In this document: piece after piece, positions 44,947 through 53,547 of the stretch
Layout: the number at the start of each line of letters is the position of its first letter
Numbering within the stretch: position 1 is the stretch's first letter
DNA from: Algorimicrobium echini
GTDB taxonomy: Bacteria; Bacteroidota; Bacteroidia; Flavobacteriales; Flavobacteriaceae
Assembly (NCBI RefSeq): GCF_900115185.1
Contig: NZ_FOVN01000005.1
Span: 131,501-195,500, forward strand
DNA: 64,000 bases
Direction of reading: 5' to 3'
Notes under the pieces: generated by a model
What the model saw: only the letters and a program-made list of their open reading frames with translations
Databases searched by the model: none
Told to the model about the DNA's origin: nothing
Translations under genes and position numbers: made by a program

Positions 44947-45612
44947 ATGAAATATTTTAAATTTTTAATACCATTACTTGTTGTTGCCTGTAACAGCGAA
45001 AAAGTTATACTATTACCAGAAGTACAACAAGTCAACACGCACGAGGTTTTAGATATATCACCAGCCTATTTGTTTTACGATTCTACTGCTGTAAATAGCA
45101 TTGAACTAAACAGAAAAAATTTAATCATTTCAACCAACTGGCTGGTAAATGTAGACAGGCGTTTAACACTAAAACATGTTATACCTAAAATACAGTTTCT
45201 ACAAAATAAAAAGCGTGGTGCTGAAATGCATAAAAATGAAGATGCCAAAAATTATTACAGCTGTAACGACACACGCATTAAAAATTTAGGATTTATAGAC
45301 TTTACGGATGTAAATTACTTCACGAAAGATTCTGTTGAAGCCACTCAAAAAGCTTTGAACAAAATGAAAACTAACCGTTTTAATATTAAAGTTGAAACTT
45401 TAAATCGCATTAAATTCTCACACTCGGAAGAGTTTAAAAATCTAAACCAACTCATTTCTGAACTACAAACGGATTCAACACTTAAATCGGAACCTTTGGT
45501 CCTCCACCTAGCAGAATCCTTAACATTTCAAGATTATATGAGTATAAAATCTGCATTAATTTCTCTAATTTCTGAAGGAATACAAGTTCACAACAACGAA
45601 TTTATTTATTAA
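44947..45612 (+). CDS. Lipoprotein between folP and cdaA, unknown function
   Basis: 221 residues with a lipoprotein signal (MKYFKFLIPLLVVAC, Cys15). The mature part has a biopolymer/ExbD-like rhythm (DSTLKSEPLVLHLAESLTFQDYMSIKSALISL near the C-terminus resembles an ExbD strand-helix), but this is only a hint. Tight spacing to folP suggests co-transcription. No motif allows a functional call. Confidence 0.6.
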   Translation: MKYFKFLIPLLVVACNSEKVILLPEVQQVNTHEVLDISPAYLFYDSTAVNSIELNRKNLIISTNWLVNVDRRLTLKHVIPKIQFLQNKKRGAEMHKNEDAKNYYSCNDTRIKNLGFIDFTDVNYFTKDSVEATQKALNKMKTNRFNIKVETLNRIKFSHSEEFKNLNQLISELQTDSTLKSEPLVLHLAESLTFQDYMSIKSALISLISEGIQVHNNEFIY

Positions 45613-45646
45613 ACTGAAATTATTACATTTACAAAAACACACGCCT

Positions 45647-46432
45647 TTGGAAATTTTTGACGACCTATTAAAATTCACAGTTATAGATATCATAGATGTG
45701 GTTCTTGTAGCAGCACTACTCTACTACGTTTACAAATTGGTAAAGGGCACCGTTGCTATCAATATTTTTATTGGCATTGTTATTATTTATCTTATTTATC
45801 TAGTTACTGAAACCTTACAAATGAAAATGTTGAGTAAGATTTTAGGAGGGTTTATGAGTGTAGGCTTAATTGCTTTAATTGTTGTTTTTCAACAAGAAAT
45901 CCGAAAATTTCTACTGATGGTTGGTTCCACTAATTTTAGTAAGCGCGGGAAGTTTTTCAAACAGTTTAAATTTTTGAAAACAGAAACCGAAAACGAAACA
46001 GATGTGGATGTTATTATTTCTGCCTGTAATAAAATGAGTGCTTCTAAAACAGGTGCGTTAATTGTTTTAGAACATAATAATAATCTAGATTTTTTAACCA
46101 CAACTGGCGACGCCATGAACATTACGGTAACACAGCCAATTATTGAAAGTATTTTTTTTAAAAATAGTCCGCTGCACGACGGTGCCATTATTATTTCCAA
46201 TAACATTGTAAAGGCAACACGTGTTATTTTACCTGTAAACAATGACAAAAACTTACCCAGTCGTTTTGGACTACGCCATAGAGCTGCTGTAGGAATTACT
46301 GAAAAAACAGATGCTTTAGCGCTTGCTGTTAGCGAAGAAACAGGACAAATTGCCTATTTTAAGGATGGCGAATTTGTTATGTTTAATGATACCGTTGAAT
46401 TGGCAGAAATGATTAAAAAAGATCTAACCTAA
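45647..46432 (+). CDS. cdaA: Diadenylate cyclase CdaA (TTG start)
   Basis: Makes c-di-AMP from two ATP. 261 residues: three N-terminal helices (about 15-95; DIIDVVLVAALLYYVYKLVKGTVAINIFIGIVIIYLIYLV) and a DisA_N catalytic domain with DGA at 178-180 (HDGAIIISNN) and RHR at 210-212 (FGLRHRAAVGI). No ATG precedes the conserved EIFDD start; TTG at 45647 is the only good start codon, preceded by no Shine-Dalgarno. No YbbR-type regulator follows; instead a convergent ABC exporter is found 36 nt on. Confidence 0.95.
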   Translation: MEIFDDLLKFTVIDIIDVVLVAALLYYVYKLVKGTVAINIFIGIVIIYLIYLVTETLQMKMLSKILGGFMSVGLIALIVVFQQEIRKFLLMVGSTNFSKRGKFFKQFKFLKTETENETDVDVIISACNKMSASKTGALIVLEHNNNLDFLTTTGDAMNITVTQPIIESIFFKNSPLHDGAIIISNNIVKATRVILPVNNDKNLPSRFGLRHRAAVGITEKTDALALAVSEETGQIAYFKDGEFVMFNDTVELAEMIKKDLT

Positions 46433-46468
46433 TCAATTATAAAACCTACCAAACTGCTTTACAAAGTC

Positions 46469-48241
46469 TTATACGGCCACCTCTTCTTTGGCAAATTGCA
46501 CATCGTGTAAGTTTTTATAATAGCCATTATCTTTCTTAAGCAACTCGTTATGTGTGCCTTGCTCTACAATTTCACCAGCGTCCATAACAATAATCTGATC
46601 TGCTTTTTTAATAGTCGCTAATCGATGAGCAATAACAATAGAGGTTCTATTTTTAGTTATTTTATCGGTAGCATTTTGAATTAATTGTTCAGAATAAGAA
46701 TCTACTGACGATGTGGCTTCATCCAAAACCAAAATACTCGGGTTAGTTACATAAGCACGTAAAAACGAAATCAGTTGGCGTTGCCCAGAGGATAACATAG
46801 CACCTCGTTCTTTTACATTATAGTGATATCCGTTTGGCAAGGTCATAATAAAATCATGAATCCCTATAGCTTTCGCAGCTTCAACAACATCATCCTCTGT
46901 AATATGTGGATTATTTAACGTAATGTTGCTTAAAATGGTGTCTGCAAACAAAAATACATCCTGTAATACTACGGCAATTTGCTGTCTCAAAGAAGCCAAA
47001 GTAAATTCTTTAATATCAGTCCCATCAACTGTTATAACGCCTTTATTAATTTCATAAAAGCGATTTAATAAATTTATAATAGTAGATTTCCCTGCTCCTG
47101 TTGCTCCAACAATAGCAATGGTATCACCAGCTTTCACGTTTAAGGATATTCCTTTTAGCACTTCCTCATCAATTACATAACTAAAGTGAACATTATTAAA
47201 GTTAATATCTCCTTTAAAATGTGTTGCAACTTGCGTTCCGGTATCATCTATTTGCGATGTTGTTTCCAAAACTCTAAACACACGATTGGCTGCAACCATA
47301 CCCATTTGCAAAGTATTGAATTTATCAGCTATTTGACGCAATGGTCTAAATAACATAGGAATCATCATGATAAATGCTGTTAAATCTCCTAGCGTTGCAG
47401 TATCATCAACCACCGCATTTAAGCCACCATACCAAGCTATTAAACCAATGGTAATGGATGATGATAATTCGGCAATTGGAAAAAATATTGAGTTATACCA
47501 AACTGTTTTTAACCAACCCTGTTTATGGCGTTCGTTAATTATTTTGAAATTTTTATATTCAGTATCTTCCCGTGTAAATAATTGCAAAATTTTCATGCCT
47601 GTAACACGCTCCTGAACAAAAGAATTTAAATTGGAGACTTCTGTACGAACTTCTTCAAAGGCTTTTTTCATGTACTTCTGAAAAATTCGTGTGGCATATA
47701 AAACCAAGGGCAACATTAAAAACACAATAATACTTAACTGCCAATTCATGTAAACCATAACACCGGAAACAACCAGCATGGTTAGTAAATCTCTAAAAAT
47801 CATAAATAAACCTTCACCAAAAATAGCAGCAATACGCTCCATATCGGTAACGGCTCTGGTAATTAACACACCTACTGAAGAATTATCATAATACTTCATT
47901 TTAAAACGAAGCATATGGTTAAATAGGGTTACCCGAATATCTTTAACAACGGTTTGCCCTAGCCAACTAGCATAAAAGATAAATAGCAATTGGCTAATAA
48001 CTTCAAATAATAATAGCGTGGCCATTAACAAAATGTATGGCAAAAAGCCCTCAAGCGTTTTAGTAGCTATATTTTTATCTATAGCTTGCTGCAAAATATA
48101 AGGCCTTGCAGCACTTAATAGTGCCAATAAAATAACCACAAAAAGCACACCAATAAAAACACGGTTGTAAGGTTTCATGAACTTTACAAGTTTTTTTAGG
48201 AGATTAGTGTCTAGTAATTTATTATCTGTTTTAGTTGTCAT
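46469..48241 (-). CDS. ABC exporter, fused membrane and ATPase domains (MsbA-like)
   Basis: 590-residue half-transporter: six membrane helices (residues about 17-320; the QSARP-like LLSAARPYILQQAID start) and a C-terminal ATPase with Walker A VGATGAGKSTII, signature LSSGQRQLISF (Ser replacing the usual first Gly) and Walker B ILVLDEATSSVD, H-loop IAHRLATIKKAD. Works as a homo- or heterodimer; substrate could be lipid or drug. Its start overlaps the truA stop by 4 nt (48238-48241). Confidence 0.9.
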   Translation of the reverse strand: MTTKTDNKLLDTNLLKKLVKFMKPYNRVFIGVLFVVILLALLSAARPYILQQAIDKNIATKTLEGFLPYILLMATLLLFEVISQLLFIFYASWLGQTVVKDIRVTLFNHMLRFKMKYYDNSSVGVLITRAVTDMERIAAIFGEGLFMIFRDLLTMLVVSGVMVYMNWQLSIIVFLMLPLVLYATRIFQKYMKKAFEEVRTEVSNLNSFVQERVTGMKILQLFTREDTEYKNFKIINERHKQGWLKTVWYNSIFFPIAELSSSITIGLIAWYGGLNAVVDDTATLGDLTAFIMMIPMLFRPLRQIADKFNTLQMGMVAANRVFRVLETTSQIDDTGTQVATHFKGDINFNNVHFSYVIDEEVLKGISLNVKAGDTIAIVGATGAGKSTIINLLNRFYEINKGVITVDGTDIKEFTLASLRQQIAVVLQDVFLFADTILSNITLNNPHITEDDVVEAAKAIGIHDFIMTLPNGYHYNVKERGAMLSSGQRQLISFLRAYVTNPSILVLDEATSSVDSYSEQLIQNATDKITKNRTSIVIAHRLATIKKADQIIVMDAGEIVEQGTHNELLKKDNGYYKNLHDVQFAKEEVAV

Positions 48242-48981
48242 TTTTTTATAGACTCTGGATACGAAATTTGAATTAAATACAAACCATGTGCTGGAACAGA
48301 ATAGCCTGCTTCTTGCCTGTTTTTAGATTGAATAATAGTGTCTAGGTCGGATAAACTAATTTTTCCTAACCCAATATTAATTAAAGTACCAACGATTGCC
48401 CGAACCATATTACGTAAAAATCGATCGGCTTGAATGGTAAAGTGCAATTCATCATCTATTAGTTCAAAATGCACACTCATAATATTACAATTATACGTCT
48501 TTACATCGGTGTTTGTTTTAGAAAAGCATTGAAAATCTTTATAGTTTAATAAGCTTTCAGCTGCTGTTTGCATTTTTGGAATATCGAGGTTTTGCTTTAT
48601 AAAATAAGCCCTTTCAAAATTAAAAGCGTTTTTTTTCAAAGCTAAACGGTACAAATACGTGCGACTGGTGGCATGGAACCGTGCATGAGTTTCAGGTGTT
48701 ACAGCAAATATATTCTGAATAGCCACATCTTTTGGTAATAACGCATTGAGTCTGTAACACAGATTATCATTGTTAAAAACAACCTCCGAATTAAAATGAG
48801 CAAACATCTGTTTGGCATGCACACCAGCATCGGTCCTTCCTGCTCCAACTATGGCTGTTTCTTGCCCTAATAAAGTGGACAGTGCTTTTTCAATCACTTC
48901 CTGAACCGAAATAGCATTGGGTTGGTTTTGCCAGCCGTGATAGTTCATTCCGTTATATGAAAGCTCTAGAAAATATCTCAA
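48238..48981 (-). CDS. truA: tRNA pseudouridine synthase A (TTG start)
   Basis: Converts U38-40 of tRNA to pseudouridine. 247 residues with ELSYNGMNYHGWQNQ (6-20) and catalytic Asp51 in GAGRTDAGVHAKQM. RFLRNMVRAIVGTLINIGLGK is the typical C-terminal segment. The frame opens with TTG at 48981 only; the next upstream in-frame codons lead to a stop, and RYFLELSY aligns with the family N-terminus. Co-transcribed with the ABC exporter. Confidence 0.95.
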   Translation of the reverse strand: MRYFLELSYNGMNYHGWQNQPNAISVQEVIEKALSTLLGQETAIVGAGRTDAGVHAKQMFAHFNSEVVFNNDNLCYRLNALLPKDVAIQNIFAVTPETHARFHATSRTYLYRLALKKNAFNFERAYFIKQNLDIPKMQTAAESLLNYKDFQCFSKTNTDVKTYNCNIMSVHFELIDDELHFTIQADRFLRNMVRAIVGTLINIGLGKISLSDLDTIIQSKNRQEAGYSVPAHGLYLIQISYPESIKK

Positions 48982-49103
48982 TGGTTTATGTTATTTTTGT
49001 AAAATGCAAAGATAGAATTTTAATCGTTCTTGAAATTTCAAATAAAAGTTAAATATAAGCATAACAACTAATAAAAAGATTCCCACATTCATGGGATGTG
49101 AAC

Positions 49104-49595
49104 ATGAAAAAAATACTCCTCCTTTCCGATACCCACAGCTATGTTGATGATGACATTTTAAAATATGTGAAACAAGCAGATGAAGTTTGGCACGCTGGTG
49201 ATATTGGCGATTTAAAAGTAACCGATACCATCAAAGCTTTAAAGCCTTTACGTGGCGTTTACGGCAATATAGATGACGAAAAAGCACGATTAGAATTCCC
49301 GTTAGACAACCGCTTTATGTGTGAAAGTGTTGATGTGTGGATAACCCATATTGGTGGATACCCGAATAAGTATAATGTAAGAATTAAAGAGCTGATTAAG
49401 GAAAACCCACCGCGTATTTTTATTTCAGGTCACTCGCATATTTTAAAAGTCATGCCAGACAAAAAACTCAATTTAATACATATGAATCCTGGCGCTATTG
49501 GTAAACATGGCTTTCATAAGGTGCGAACCATGCTGCGATTTACAATTGATGGAAAAAAAATTGAAAATTTGGAAGTGATTGAATTTAAGAAATAG
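49104..49595 (+). CDS. YfcE/MJ0936-like metallophosphoesterase
   Basis: 163-residue calcineurin-fold phosphodiesterase with all metal motifs: LLLSDTHSY (D-x-H), VWHAGDIGD (GD), YGNIDDE (GN-D), ITHIGGYP (H) and FISGHSHI (GH-x-H). Single-domain members hydrolyse phosphodiesters; the natural substrate is unknown. I start at the ATG at 49104; a GTG two codons earlier (49098) is possible. Convergent with the small gene at 49599. Confidence 0.93.
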   Translation: MKKILLLSDTHSYVDDDILKYVKQADEVWHAGDIGDLKVTDTIKALKPLRGVYGNIDDEKARLEFPLDNRFMCESVDVWITHIGGYPNKYNVRIKELIKENPPRIFISGHSHILKVMPDKKLNLIHMNPGAIGKHGFHKVRTMLRFTIDGKKIENLEVIEFKK

Positions 49596-49598
49596 CTC

Positions 49599-49751
49599 TT
49601 ATTTTCTTTTATATTCTAAACTAAAAAATGATACAATTCCTGTAAAAACACCAACAAAAATTGAAGCTCTTAAGGAAAATTTAGCCAGAATATGTAAAAT
49701 GACCGCGAGAAGAATTCCAGAAAGTAAATATAAGACAAACGCTTTACTCAT
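49599..49751 (-). CDS. Small two-TM membrane protein
   Basis: 50 residues from the ATG at 49751: MSKAFVLYLLSGILLAVILH, then a short basic turn (AKFSLR) and a second helix (ASIFVGVFTGIVSFFSL), ending YKRK. The topology places both ends inside. A longer form from 49814 exists but runs through a repeat terminator copy and is less likely. Short with no homologues recalled, so moderate confidence. Confidence 0.45.
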   Translation of the reverse strand: MSKAFVLYLLSGILLAVILHILAKFSLRASIFVGVFTGIVSFFSLEYKRK

Positions 49752-49793
49752 GTTGTTTTTTTTATTTGTTCTAAAATAATCGTGAATTTCTAT

Positions 49794-49822
49794 AAAAAAG
49801 CCGAAGATCTTCACCTTGGGCT
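49794..49822. repeat. Left copy of duplicated terminator repeat
   Basis: 29 nt differing by one base from 50537-50565 (GCCG here, GCCC there). It lies downstream of the lipoprotein gene at 49872 on the minus strand; the stem is AAGCC(C/G)AAG / CTTGGGCTT. Confidence 0.85.
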
Positions 49823-49871
49823 CTCTTATTTTATTGTAAAAGGTTATTTAATTTTCATTATTTTCAAATTA

Positions 49872-50456
49872 TTAATCAGAACAGATAGTTACACCTCCAA
49901 AAGCGCCACCATGATGAGCTGAAATATTGACAGCATTTCCATTACCAAAACCTTCCATGGCTTCTGTAAATGCATCTCTAATACAATCCTCACTCCAACA
50001 TACATCTATAACAGTCATACCACTTGGACATTCCCATCTTGGTGGAGGTGTAGAGCATCCAGTATCTGTTCTATTCGTTTGTGATTCATTGCTTAAAGCT
50101 ACCTCATCCAAATTAAAATTTGTAATCATTATTTTTTTATTATTGGCAACAATGAGATATGAGGCTCCATAAAAGTTACTATCACTTTTCGAACGAAAAT
50201 CAAGTTGATTATTTAATTGATTTATGGTTTTAATAACATCTTCAAAATCTATTTTCTCTTTGGAAAAACTCTTACTATCCAAAACGATGTCTTTAGAATC
50301 ATTGAAATTAACATTCAAGTCTAAATCATCAAAATCTATTTTTGAAAATAATTCTTCTGATTGATTTGTTTCGTCAGTTGAATTTACATCACTACTACAA
50401 GAACTAATAAATGCAAACACAAAGATAATTAAAATTGCTTTTAATTGATTTTTCAT
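49872..50456 (-). CDS. Lipoprotein with cysteine-rich C-terminus, unknown function
   Basis: 194 residues: lipoprotein signal (MKNQLKAILIIFVFAFISSC), a middle acidic Asp/Asn/Ser-rich stretch (FDDLDLNVNFNDSKDIVLDSKS), and a C-terminal part with TGCSTPPPRWECPSG, VIDVCWSEDCIRDAF, a Gly/His-rich NISAHHGGAFGG and a last Cys near the end (CSD). The cysteine pattern may form disulphides, as in small exported effectors. It is flanked by two copies of one terminator sequence and so may have been inserted or duplicated into this site. Confidence 0.6.
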   Translation of the reverse strand: MKNQLKAILIIFVFAFISSCSSDVNSTDETNQSEELFSKIDFDDLDLNVNFNDSKDIVLDSKSFSKEKIDFEDVIKTINQLNNQLDFRSKSDSNFYGASYLIVANNKKIMITNFNLDEVALSNESQTNRTDTGCSTPPPRWECPSGMTVIDVCWSEDCIRDAFTEAMEGFGNGNAVNISAHHGGAFGGVTICSD

Positions 50457-50536
50457 AATTTATAAATTTAAAGTTGACCCAATAATAATAATAATAACAA
50501 CAACCTAATATCAGTAATATAAATCAGAAAAAAAAA

Positions 50537-50570
50537 AAAAAAGCCCAAGATCTTCACCTTGGGCTTACGC
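50537..50570 (-). terminator. Right copy of duplicated repeat: terminator of the DUF4293 gene
   Basis: 9-bp stem AAGCCCAAG/CTTGGGCTT (50541-50549 against 50558-50566) with a long T-run on the minus strand (the A-run at 50528-50542), directly after the DUF4293 stop. Confidence 0.85.
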
Positions 50571-50594
50571 ACTAATACTACTAAGATGATAGGT

Positions 50595-51005
50595 TTATCG
50601 TAACCGATCTACAGATTTTACAAGATCTTCATCCTTTTTGATGGCCTTATTGGCTAATGCCAATAACACGATAGTAACAATTGGAAGAAAAATCCCAATA
50701 CCCTTCTCAGAAACAACCGTTTCTCCAGATAAATTTAGAGATTGATACACAAATAATCCTAGTAAAATAAAGTTTAATATGATGTTCAGTCGTCCCAACA
50801 TAAATTGCGACTTCCTACTTTTAAATCTAAATATGGATAAAACAGACAATAATGCTGACCCTAAAAATAGCGCCAGTATATAATTAATATCTGCAGCAAA
50901 TATTTTCACGCCTTGTGGAGTAGTCCACAATTCAAACACAAATATTAAACCGCCAGATACTATAGCAGCTAACATTAGATATAAAGTTTGAATTCGTTGT
51001 AACAT
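50595..51005 (-). CDS. DUF4293 membrane protein
   Basis: 136 residues with four membrane helices (about 6-26, 41-60, 72-90, 104-120) and a basic N-terminal MLQRIQTLYLMLAAIVSG plus C-terminal NKAIKKDEDLVKSVDRLR typical of DUF4293. It is divergent from rho, a conserved neighbourhood in Bacteroidota. A TATTTTTG -7 box on the minus strand lies at 51029-51036, 23 nt before the ATG. Function unknown. Confidence 0.88.
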   Translation of the reverse strand: MLQRIQTLYLMLAAIVSGGLIFVFELWTTPQGVKIFAADINYILALFLGSALLSVLSIFRFKSRKSQFMLGRLNIILNFILLGLFVYQSLNLSGETVVSEKGIGIFLPIVTIVLLALANKAIKKDEDLVKSVDRLR

Positions 51006-51028
51006 GAATATTTTGTATTTGTCAGGGA

Positions 51029-51036
51029 CAAAAATA
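51029..51036 (-). promoter_or_regulatory. -7 promoter element for the DUF4293 gene
   Basis: Reads TATTTTTG on the minus strand. The remaining 170 nt to rho contain AGTTGTA/TACAACT arms (about 51077-51083 and 51101-51107) that could be a regulatory site. Confidence 0.45.
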
Positions 51037-51208
51037 GCAGTTTCTTTTAAAATTTAGCTAAAAAAAAGAAAATAAAGTTGTATAATTGCAGTAATGATTT
51101 ACAACTATCAGATTTGTAAGTCATTATTCTTCAAAAAAAATAAGATCAATTTTTCTTCGGAATCATTCAACTTAACAACATTAAAATAAAACATTCAATT
51201 CAACATCA

Positions 51209-52885
51209 ATGTTTGAAATCTCTCAATTAAAAGCAATGAAGCTACCTGAATTACAGGAAATAGCTCAAAAACTGAACGTTTCTAAATATCGTTCTTTAAA
51301 AAAATTAGATTTAGTTTATCAAATTCTAGATCATCAAGCCGCAAATCCGAAAGCTGTAAAAGAAGTTGTTTCCACAGAAACAAAATCTGAAACTCCTAAA
51401 GCAAAACCTGCTGAAAAAGCACCTAGAAAACGCGTACAGAAACCGACACGCGACACGAATAAGTCTAGTGCCGAACGACCTTCAGAAACTAACACTCCAA
51501 ACAGCACAACAGAGACTAATAAGGATAACAATAAGGACAGCGCAAGTAATAACAACAAACAGGCCGCTACAGAAAAACCCAAAGCGCCTCAAAAACAAAA
51601 TAAGCCAAATCCAAGGACTAAACCCAACACGCCACATAAACGTGATGATAAGAATGGGAACACTAAAGATGATAAGCAAAAGGACAATCGTCCACAAAAT
51701 CAAAAACACGATAAAAAAAACAACGGAAATAAAGATACCCGTAATCGTTACAGAGAACCAGACTTTGAGTTTGATGCTATTATAGAAAGTGAAGGCGTAC
51801 TAGATATCATGCAAGACGGATATGGTTTCTTAAGATCTTCGGATTACAATTATTTATCATCTCCAGATGACATATATGTATCCCAATCGCAAATTCGTTT
51901 ATTTGGATTAAAAGTTGGTGATACCGTTTTAGGAAATGTAAGACCACCTAAAGAGGGTGAAAAATATTTTCCTTTAATAAAAGTTATAAGAATTAACGGA
52001 CAAAGCCCAGGTGTTGTTAGAGACCGCGTTTCTTTTGAACATTTAACACCTTTATTTCCTCAAGAAAAATTTAATATTGCAGAAAAACAAAGTACCATTT
52101 CAACACGAATTATGGATTTGTTTTCTCCAATAGGAAAAGGGCAACGTGGCATGATTGTATCTCAGCCAAAAACTGGTAAAACGATGCTATTAAAAGATGT
52201 GGCAAATGCTATTGCGGCAAATCATCCTGAAGTTTACCAAATGATTCTTTTAATTGATGAACGTCCAGAAGAAGTTACAGACATGCAACGTAATGTGCGT
52301 GGTGAAGTGATAGCCTCAACCTTTGACAAAGAAGCACATGAGCACGTAAAAATTGCAAATATTGTTTTAGAAAAAGCAAAACGCCTTGTAGAATGTGGAC
52401 ACGATGTGGTTATCTTATTAGACTCTATTACCCGTTTAGCAAGAGCCTACAACTCGGTACAACCAGCATCTGGTAAAATTTTAAGCGGTGGTGTTGATGC
52501 CAATGCATTACACAAACCTAAACGCTTTTTTGGAGCCGCTCGAAATATTGAAAATGGTGGATCGTTAACAATTATAGCAACAGCTTTAACTGAAACTGGT
52601 TCTAAAATGGATGAAGTTATTTTTGAGGAATTTAAAGGCACTGGTAATATGGAGCTACAATTGGATAGAAAAATATCAAACCGTCGTATTTTCCCTGCAA
52701 TTGATTTAACGTCGTCAAGCACGCGTCGTGATGACATTTTATTAGATGAATCAACCATACAAAGAATGTGGGTTATGCGTAAATATCTTGCAGACATGAA
52801 CCCTGTAGAAGCTATGGAGTTTATTAATGAGCGCTTTAAACAAACTAAAAACAATGAAGAGTTTTTAATTTCAATGAATGGATAA
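51209..52885 (+). CDS. rho: Transcription termination factor Rho (with long disordered insertion)
   Basis: Hexameric RNA helicase ending transcription. 558 residues against about 420 in E. coli. Order: N-terminal helical Rho_N (residues 1-50; [30 protein letters not shown]), a low-complexity stretch of about 135 residues rich in Lys, Asn, Thr and Pro (about 52-185), the RNA-binding cold-shock domain ([15 protein letters not shown] onward, about 196), then the ATPase with P-loop PKTGKT at 320-325, [13 protein letters not shown] and [12 protein letters not shown]. The insertion is typical of Bacteroidota Rho and likely binds RNA. Confidence 0.96.
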   Translation: MFEISQLKAMKLPELQEIAQKLNVSKYRSLKKLDLVYQILDHQAANPKAVKEVVSTETKSETPKAKPAEKAPRKRVQKPTRDTNKSSAERPSETNTPNSTTETNKDNNKDSASNNNKQAATEKPKAPQKQNKPNPRTKPNTPHKRDDKNGNTKDDKQKDNRPQNQKHDKKNNGNKDTRNRYREPDFEFDAIIESEGVLDIMQDGYGFLRSSDYNYLSSPDDIYVSQSQIRLFGLKVGDTVLGNVRPPKEGEKYFPLIKVIRINGQSPGVVRDRVSFEHLTPLFPQEKFNIAEKQSTISTRIMDLFSPIGKGQRGMIVSQPKTGKTMLLKDVANAIAANHPEVYQMILLIDERPEEVTDMQRNVRGEVIASTFDKEAHEHVKIANIVLEKAKRLVECGHDVVILLDSITRLARAYNSVQPASGKILSGGVDANALHKPKRFFGAARNIENGGSLTIIATALTETGSKMDEVIFEEFKGTGNMELQLDRKISNRRIFPAIDLTSSSTRRDDILLDESTIQRMWVMRKYLADMNPVEAMEFINERFKQTKNNEEFLISMNG

Positions 52886-52905
52886 AATTCGCAATTATAA
52901 ATCAA

Positions 52906-52942
52906 TAAAAAATGCCTTGAGAAATTCTCAAGGCATTTTTAC
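52906..52942 (+). terminator. rho terminator
   Basis: 13-bp or longer perfect stem (AAAAATGCCTTGAG / CTCAAGGCATTTTT, from 52908) with a T-run, just after the rho stop. Confidence 0.93.
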
Positions 52943-52987
52943 TTATAAACAAAACTGGATTAAACTTTAAAATTTTGATATTTCAGA

Positions 52988-53022
52988 ATAAAAAAAGCCT
53001 CTCACGAAGAGAAGCTTTTGTA
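52988..53022 (-). terminator. rpsT terminator
   Basis: Minus strand reads AAGC-TTCTCTT-CGTG-AGAGG-CTTTTTTT: stem with a bulge and a seven-T run, 20 nt past the rpsT stop. Confidence 0.8.
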
Positions 53023-53042
53023 TTTTGAACTTTTCCTCTTTC

Positions 53043-53294
53043 TTATAAAGAAGCTACATGCTTAGCTAAACCAGATTTAAGGTTTGCTGCTTTGTTAGCA
53101 TGAATAATATTTTTCTTCGCTAATTTATCAATCATAGAAGTTACATCAACAAACAATTCTTGTGCTTGCTTCTTGTCGCTTGTATCGCGCAATTTTTTAA
53201 TTGCATTACGCGTTGTTTTGTGCTTATACTTATTTCTTAAGCGTTTAGCTTCGTTACTTCTAATTCTCTTTAACGCTGACTTGTGATTTGCCAT
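53043..53294 (-). CDS. rpsT: 30S ribosomal protein S20
   Basis: 83-residue basic helical protein binding 16S rRNA: MANHKSALKRIRSNEAKRLRN start and NIIHANKAANLKSGLAKHV end are diagnostic. Preceded by tRNA-Glu on the same strand with only 24 nt between, so both probably come from the tRNA promoter. S20 usually autoregulates translation, but no leader of its own is seen here. Confidence 0.97.
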   Translation of the reverse strand: MANHKSALKRIRSNEAKRLRNKYKHKTTRNAIKKLRDTSDKKQAQELFVDVTSMIDKLAKKNIIHANKAANLKSGLAKHVASL

Positions 53295-53318
53295 TTGTTT
53301 CTTTTCTTATTAAAATTG

Positions 53319-53390
53319 TAGCCCGTAGGGGAATCGAACCCCTCTTACCAGGATGAAAACCTGGCGTCCTAGCCGATAGACGAACGGGCC
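53319..53390 (-). tRNA. tRNA-Glu (anticodon TTC)
   Basis: Minus strand folds as a cloverleaf: acceptor GGCCCGT/ACGGGCT, anticodon stem CCAGG/CCTGG around TTTTCAT (anticodon TTC), T arm GGGG-TTCGATT-CCCC, discriminator A. CCA is not encoded. Confidence 0.95.
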
Positions 53391-53408
53391 ATTTTGTTTT
53401 TGAGTGCG

Positions 53409-53440
53409 CAAATATAAATTTTTATATTTAAACTTGCAAA
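53409..53440 (-). promoter_or_regulatory. Promoter for tRNA-Glu (and probably rpsT)
   Basis: Minus strand: TTTG at 53440-53437, 20-nt spacer, TATATTTG at 53416-53409, 18 nt before the tRNA 5' end. Same layout as the tRNA-Arg promoter. Confidence 0.8.
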
Positions 53441-53547
53441 CCTTTTGTTTTTCAAAATAACTTACAATGTCTCCATTGCGGATGCAAAAATACAACTATT
53501 TTTAAATGTTGCAACAACTATTTGAAATTTTTTATTTTTTTTTTCAA

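Noticed and set aside
51334-51785. Three long overlapping ORFs (one plus, two minus) inside the rho linker region
   Set aside because: They are other-frame readings of the Lys/Asn/Thr/Pro-rich low-complexity insertion of Rho; composition bias removes stop codons there. The Rho frame continues through with recognisable domains on both sides.
53310-53495. Minus-strand ORF covering tRNA-Glu
   Set aside because: It runs straight through a well-folded tRNA and its promoter; not a protein gene.
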